64,000 nt of DNA from assembly GCA_027624035.1 (NCBI GenBank), contig JAQBUI010000004.1, positions 48,749 to 112,748 on the forward strand. The letters are read 5' to 3'. Below the pieces are notes generated by a model that ran no database searches, was not told the DNA's origin, and was given only the letters and a program-made list of their open reading frames with translations. Both the position numbers and the translations under genes were made by a program. Shown here in pieces: positions 59,825 to 64,000 of the stretch; positions within the stretch are counted from its first letter, which is position 1; the number at the start of each line of letters is the position of its first letter. Source of the stretch: Pseudomonadota bacterium (GTDB lineage: Bacteria; Pseudomonadota; Gammaproteobacteria; Pseudomonadales; Azotimanducaceae).

Positions 59825-59988
59825 GGAACCTGGCTACCCGTCACAGGATGCAAACCCTACACACCATGGCCCACACCTTGCCTCGGCAGGTCTGACGGGG
59901 CAGGATTGGGGGTCGATTCCGTTGCGAGATTGTGGGTAGGTATCGAAAGCCTTTATGCTGGGGCCTCTTGGTATCGGCGGTAGGTTTC

Positions 59989-62900
59989 ATGGCCAGAATT
60001 CAGGTAGAAAACAAGGAGGCGTTTCAGGAGGCCCTGGCGCGCCGCCTTGCCCGACTAGACAAGAGCGAATTCCTGAAACGCTTCGGCGAACGCTACTTCG
60101 CCGAAGTGCCCATCGCCGAATTGTTGCAAAAGGACTGGGAGTACACGGTGGGCAGCCTGGCTTCCTGCTGGGCCTACTTCGAAACCTTCACCGGAAAAGC
60201 GCCGCGGGTCAGAGTCTTCAACCCGACTAAAAAGACCCACGGGTATGACAGCAGCTATACGGTGGTAGAAGTAGTCTGCGGGAACCTTCCGTTTCTGCTG
60301 GATTCAATCCGGATCGAACTCAACCATCGTGGTCTGCTGCTGGCGGACGTGCAGCAATGCATGCTGCCTGTCATTCGCCGGCAGGGTCATGATCCCGTGA
60401 TCACCGACAATGAACAACCCAATGAACTGGTGCTTCATCTGGAGGTCGCCCGGGCCGGCAGTACCAGCGAACTCCAGAAGGCAGTCAGGGATATCGTGCG
60501 CACGGTACAACGGGCCGTCACGGACTTCACACCCATGCGTCGGCAATTGTTGTTATGGAGCGATGAACTGAACGCCGGTGGCACCAGCCACAGTCATGAA
60601 GCGGACCTGGCACATCAGGCACTGATCTGGCTCTACGAGAACAACTTCACGCTACTGGGCTATGAAGAGTTCGACCAGACCGCAGCGGGGGAATGGCGGC
60701 TGAGCAGCAGTGCCTGCCTGGGGCTGACACGCAAGAACCAGTACGCGAGCGGCATTCCCTTCACCGTGCCCGATCCGCCAGCCCAGACGATAATATCGTT
60801 CGCAAAGTCACCCCTCAAAAGTCGTGTCCACCGGCCGGCCTACTTCGATGAGATCACGGTTGCAATCCGAAGAAACAACAGCACCCGCGCCTGTCGCTTC
60901 GTTGGCCTGTTCACATCAAATGTTTACTCACAGAACCCGGCCGACATTCCCATCGTTAGCGACAAGATCGACCATGTTTTCAATCAGCAGGGGCTATCTC
61001 CGACCAGCCACAAGGGCCGCGCACTCGCCAGGATCATCGAAGTGCTGCCTCGGGAGGAACTGTTCCTGGCCGACTCGGACGAGCTATCCAACACCGTGGA
61101 GAAGATCTATGCGGTCCAGGAACGGCGAATGGTGAGGGTACTGGCCCGACGCGACAAGAACGGTCACTTCGTCAACGTCCTCGTGTACGTTCCACGGGAT
61201 ACCTACGACACGGAATTTCGGCTCAAGGTTCAAAAGCTGCTGCAGCAGAGCTTTGATGCGACTGAAGTGGACTTTACCACTTATTTTTCGGAATCAGCCC
61301 TGATCCGCACCCATTTCATGCTCAAGGTCTCACCCGACAGTGCCACATATGTCGATGTCGATGCGATTGAACAGCGCGTCACCGAGTACACCCGCTCCTG
61401 GGAGGACGACCTGTACGCAGTGCTGGTCAAGGAGAAGGGCAGCGCCGAGGCTGACGCGATATTTTCCCGCATCGCGGGCATCTTCCCCCCCCGGTTACCG
61501 GCATGACTACTGGCCAACGACGGCACTGGGCGACATCAGGTTCATCCTGTCCCTGTCGGACGAGGCGCCGCTGCAGGTCTGCCTGTCCCAGTGGATTGTG
61601 GACGGCAAGCCGGAGACGCGATTCAAACTGTTCCACTATCGAGACGCCGTTCCCCTGTCCGACATCATTCCGATATTGGAGAATCTGGGCGCTCGCACCG
61701 TAGAAGAGCATCCCTATGAACTGCGAATGGACGGCCGGCAGATCTGGATTCATGACTTCGTGCTGAAGATTTTTGACGATCCAGATCAGAGTGCCACCCA
61801 TCTTCAGAAGAACTTCGAAGAAGCCTTCGTGGAGATCTGGTTTGATCGAAAGGAAAACGACAGTTTCAATCGGCTGGTCACCGCAGCGAACATGGACCAC
61901 CGGAAGATCTGGATATTGCGTACCTATGCCAGATATTTCGGTCAGCTTCAGAACGGTTTTGGCCAGACGTTTATCGCCAACTGCCTGACGCGTTACAGCA
62001 CATTACGGCCCAGATGTGCGAGCTGTTTGAACTGCGCTGCAGCCCCCATGCGAACCGTGCCACCGCCCCTGCGTTGGCGGCAAAACTGTGCGCCGATATT
62101 TTCGAGAAGATCGACGCGGTCGAGAATCTGAACGACGACCGGATCCTGCGTCGCTACGTGGAAATGATCCTGGCGACCCGGCGAACGAACTACTATCAGA
62201 CTGACGCCCGGGGCGGCTTCAAGGACTACATTGCCATCAAGTTCCAGCCAGACCTGATCACGGAGATGCCGCTGCCAAAGCCGGCACATGAGATCTTTGT
62301 CTACTCCCGTCGATTTGAAGGGGTTCATCTCCGCGGTGGCAAGATTGCCCGTGGCGGCCTGCGCTGGTCCGACAGAACAGAAGACTATCGCGTCGAGGTG
62401 CTGGGCCTCATGAAAGCACAGCAGGTCAAGAACTCCGTAATCGTACCTGTTGGTGCCAAGGGCGGGTTTCTCCCGAAGAAGATCCCCCCGGGGGCGACCC
62501 AGGAGGAAGCGAGGGCGGAGGCAATCATCTGTTACAGGACGTTCATCCAGGGTCTGCTCGACGTCACCGACAACCTCATCAAGGGCAAGGTGGTGCCGCC
62601 GGTCGAGGTGGTCTGCCATGACGACGCGGATTACTATCTGGTGGTCGCCGCCGATAAGGGCACCGCCACTTTCTCCGATATCGCTAACGAGATCGCCATA
62701 GCCAACCGGTTCTGGCTGGGTGATGCGTTCGCCTCGGGCGGCAGCGTCGGCTACGACCACAAGGCGATGGCCATCACCGCAAAGGGCGCCTGGCAATCAG
62801 TGCAGCAGCACTTCCGTAACATCGGCCACAATATTCAGGAACAGGACTTCACTGTGGTCGGGGTCGGCGATATGTCCGGCGATGTCTTTGGCAACGGCAT

Positions 62901-63933
62901 GCTGCTAACCGAGCACATCAAACTGGTGGCCGCGTTCAACCATCTGCACATCTTCATTGACCCGGACCCTGACCCCCGACAGAGTTTTGGGGAACGACAA
63001 CGGCTGTTTGATTTACCACGGTCATCCTGGGCGGACTACAACCGGGAGCTGATCTCCAATGGGGGCGGCGTGTTCCGACGTGACGCAAAAGCCATTGATC
63101 TCTCGCCTCAGGCGCAACGCCAGCTCAACACCAAGGTCAAGAGGATGACACCGACGGCCCTGATCAGCCTGATCCTGAGGGCAAAGGTGGATTTGCTCTG
63201 GAATGGCGGCATTGGGACCTACGTAAAAAGCCGCATGGAGTCCAATCAGGACGTCGGCGACAAGGCAAACGACGGAATTCGCATCAACGGTAACGAACTC
63301 CGGTGCCGTTTCGTCGGGGAAGGGGGCAATCTTGGCATGACCCAGCTGGGCCGGATTGAATTTAACCTGGCCGGAGGCGTCTGCTTCACCGATTCAATCG
63401 ATAATGCTGGCGGGGTCAACTGTTCCGACACCGAGGTCAACATCAAGATCCTGCTCAATCAGCTCGTTGAAAAGGGCAAGCTCAGGGGCGGCGCCCGCAA
63501 ACGGCTTCTGGCCGACATGACCGATGCCGTCAGCGACCTCGTTCTGCGCAGCAACTACCAGCAGGCACAGGCGATCAACCTGATGTATGAGCAGGCGGTT
63601 CGAAGACACTATGAATACTCCCGGGTCATGCGTCAGCTCATCGCTGATGGCCATCTCAACCCTTCTCTGGAATACATGCCCACGGAGGACGAGCTTTCGG
63701 AACGGCTCACAAGGAACCAGTCCTTTACCGCCCCGGAACTGGCGGTGCTGACCAGTTACGTCAAGGGGGTGCTGAAAGGAGAGCTTGAGGACTGTTCGAA
63801 GACCGAACCCTACCTTCAGAATGAAATGGCCAGAGCGTTCCCCGACAGATTGGTCCGGAAGTATGGCAAGGAACTTGCCGAACACCGGCTGCGGCCCCAG
63901 ATCATTGCGACCCAGATCGCCAATAATCTGGTG
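59989..63933 (+). pseudogene. NAD-specific glutamate dehydrogenase (large type), disrupted
   Basis: The gene for the large, proteobacterial NAD-glutamate dehydrogenase (normally about 1,600 residues), which deaminates glutamate. Three pieces in different frames join head to tail: 59989-61506 (DSIRIELNHRGLLLADVQQ in the N-terminal region), a middle piece (YRHDYWPTTALGDIRFILSL), and 62014-63933 with the catalytic core (KIARGGLRWSDRTEDYRVEV, VPVGAKGGFLPKK, VVGVGDMSGDVFGNGMLL). The first break is at a run of eight C at about 61485-61492 (seven would keep the frame); the second needs one added base near 61980. The frame then ends in an ISL3-type element at 63934, so the C-terminal part is cut off. 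The first two may be sequencing errors; the third is structural. Confidence 0.85.
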
Positions 63934-64000
63934 GGCTCTTCCCCTGATCGAGTGGGCAGATTATCGTAGTCCCCTATGAGAGACAAAGACCTATACGCCC
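63934..64000 (+). mobile_element. ISL3-family insertion sequence, left end (cut by window edge)
   Basis: GGCTCTTCCCCTGATCGAG begins exactly where the glutamate dehydrogenase sequence stops matching its family. GGCTCTTC is the usual tip of ISL3-family inverted repeats (for example IS31831 of Corynebacterium). A transposase start follows 42 bases later. If correct, the 8 bases before it (ATCTGGTG) should be duplicated at the other end of the element, outside the window. Confidence 0.75.
63976..64000 (+). CDS. ISL3-family transposase, first 8 codons
   Basis: ATG at 63976 opens MRDKDLYA, which matches the start of many proteobacterial ISL3 transposases (M-[RK]-D-x-[ED]-L-Y-x-Q-[IL]-L-G). Only eight codons are inside the window, so the call depends on the inverted repeat next to it. 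Confidence 0.6.

Overview
The window is GC-rich, densely coded DNA that reads as a gammaproteobacterial chromosome, probably from a heterotroph of the marine, lipid- or steroid-degrading type. The guess rests on the mix of families: Fe(II)/2-oxoglutarate (PhyH and TauD) oxygenases, SDRs, enoyl-CoA hydratases, acyl-CoA dehydrogenase, CaiB/BaiF CoA transferase, a Baeyer-Villiger monooxygenase, a large NAD-glutamate dehydrogenase and an E. coli-like yefM-yoeB pair. No rRNA, tRNA or CRISPR array was seen. No taxonomic marker is present, so the assignment is an inference.

Layout. 1-0.6 kb: 5' part of recQ (minus). 0.95-1.95 kb: LLM-class flavin oxidoreductase. 2.2-8.5 kb (minus): an acetoin-dehydrogenase-like operon (E1 alpha, E1 beta, AcoX, E2) followed by an acetolactate-synthase-like ThDP enzyme. 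8.6-13.2 kb: Baeyer-Villiger monooxygenase, EthD protein, SDR and PhyH oxygenase. 13.5-20.8 kb: three enoyl-CoA hydratases, TauD oxygenase, HSL-type esterase, SDR, malate/L-lactate dehydrogenase and GST. 20.9-24.5 kb: YdeP-like molybdopterin oxidoreductase, YCII protein and a pyrophosphatase-MmcQ/YjbR fusion. 24.5-25.6 kb: an AT-richer island with yefM-yoeB and the remnant of a DUF486 gene. 25.6-29.6 kb: PhyH, aldo/keto reductase, VOC, CmcJ-like and MaoC proteins. 29.6-33.8 kb: a four-gene operon of lipoproteins headed by an S41 protease. 33.9-46.1 kb: phosphatase, PhyH, TPR protein, two type-B carboxylesterases, a cyclase-like protein, amidohydrolase, alpha/beta hydrolase and a frameshifted PhyH gene. 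46.4-49.2 kb: VOC fusion, 2-keto-4-pentenoate hydratase-like protein and D-2-hydroxyacid dehydrogenase. 49.2-49.6 kb: a sigma-54 promoter followed by a terminator-like hairpin. 49.6-57.5 kb: SRPBCC, SDR and MDR proteins, then a catabolic operon (SDR, acyl-CoA dehydrogenase, CoA transferase, SDR, rhodanese). 57.9-64 kb: an MDR dehydrogenase, a membrane protein and an NAD-glutamate dehydrogenase broken by two frameshifts and by an ISL3-type insertion at the right edge.

The most unusual signal is not a gene. A family of about 90-bp dispersed repeats, often in tandem pairs, lies in intergenic gaps at seven loci (about 13.3, 20.0, 41.7, 44.2, 46.1, 52.3 and 57.7 kb). Most copies have the potential for two stem-loops. 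They are non-coding in appearance but leave short open frames that artificially lengthen neighbouring ORFs. Other items for follow-up are the sigma-54/hairpin locus, the histone H1-like N-terminal tail on E1 alpha, tandem E3-binding domains on E2, the pyrophosphatase-YjbR fusion, and several single-base frameshifts that may be real decay or sequencing errors.
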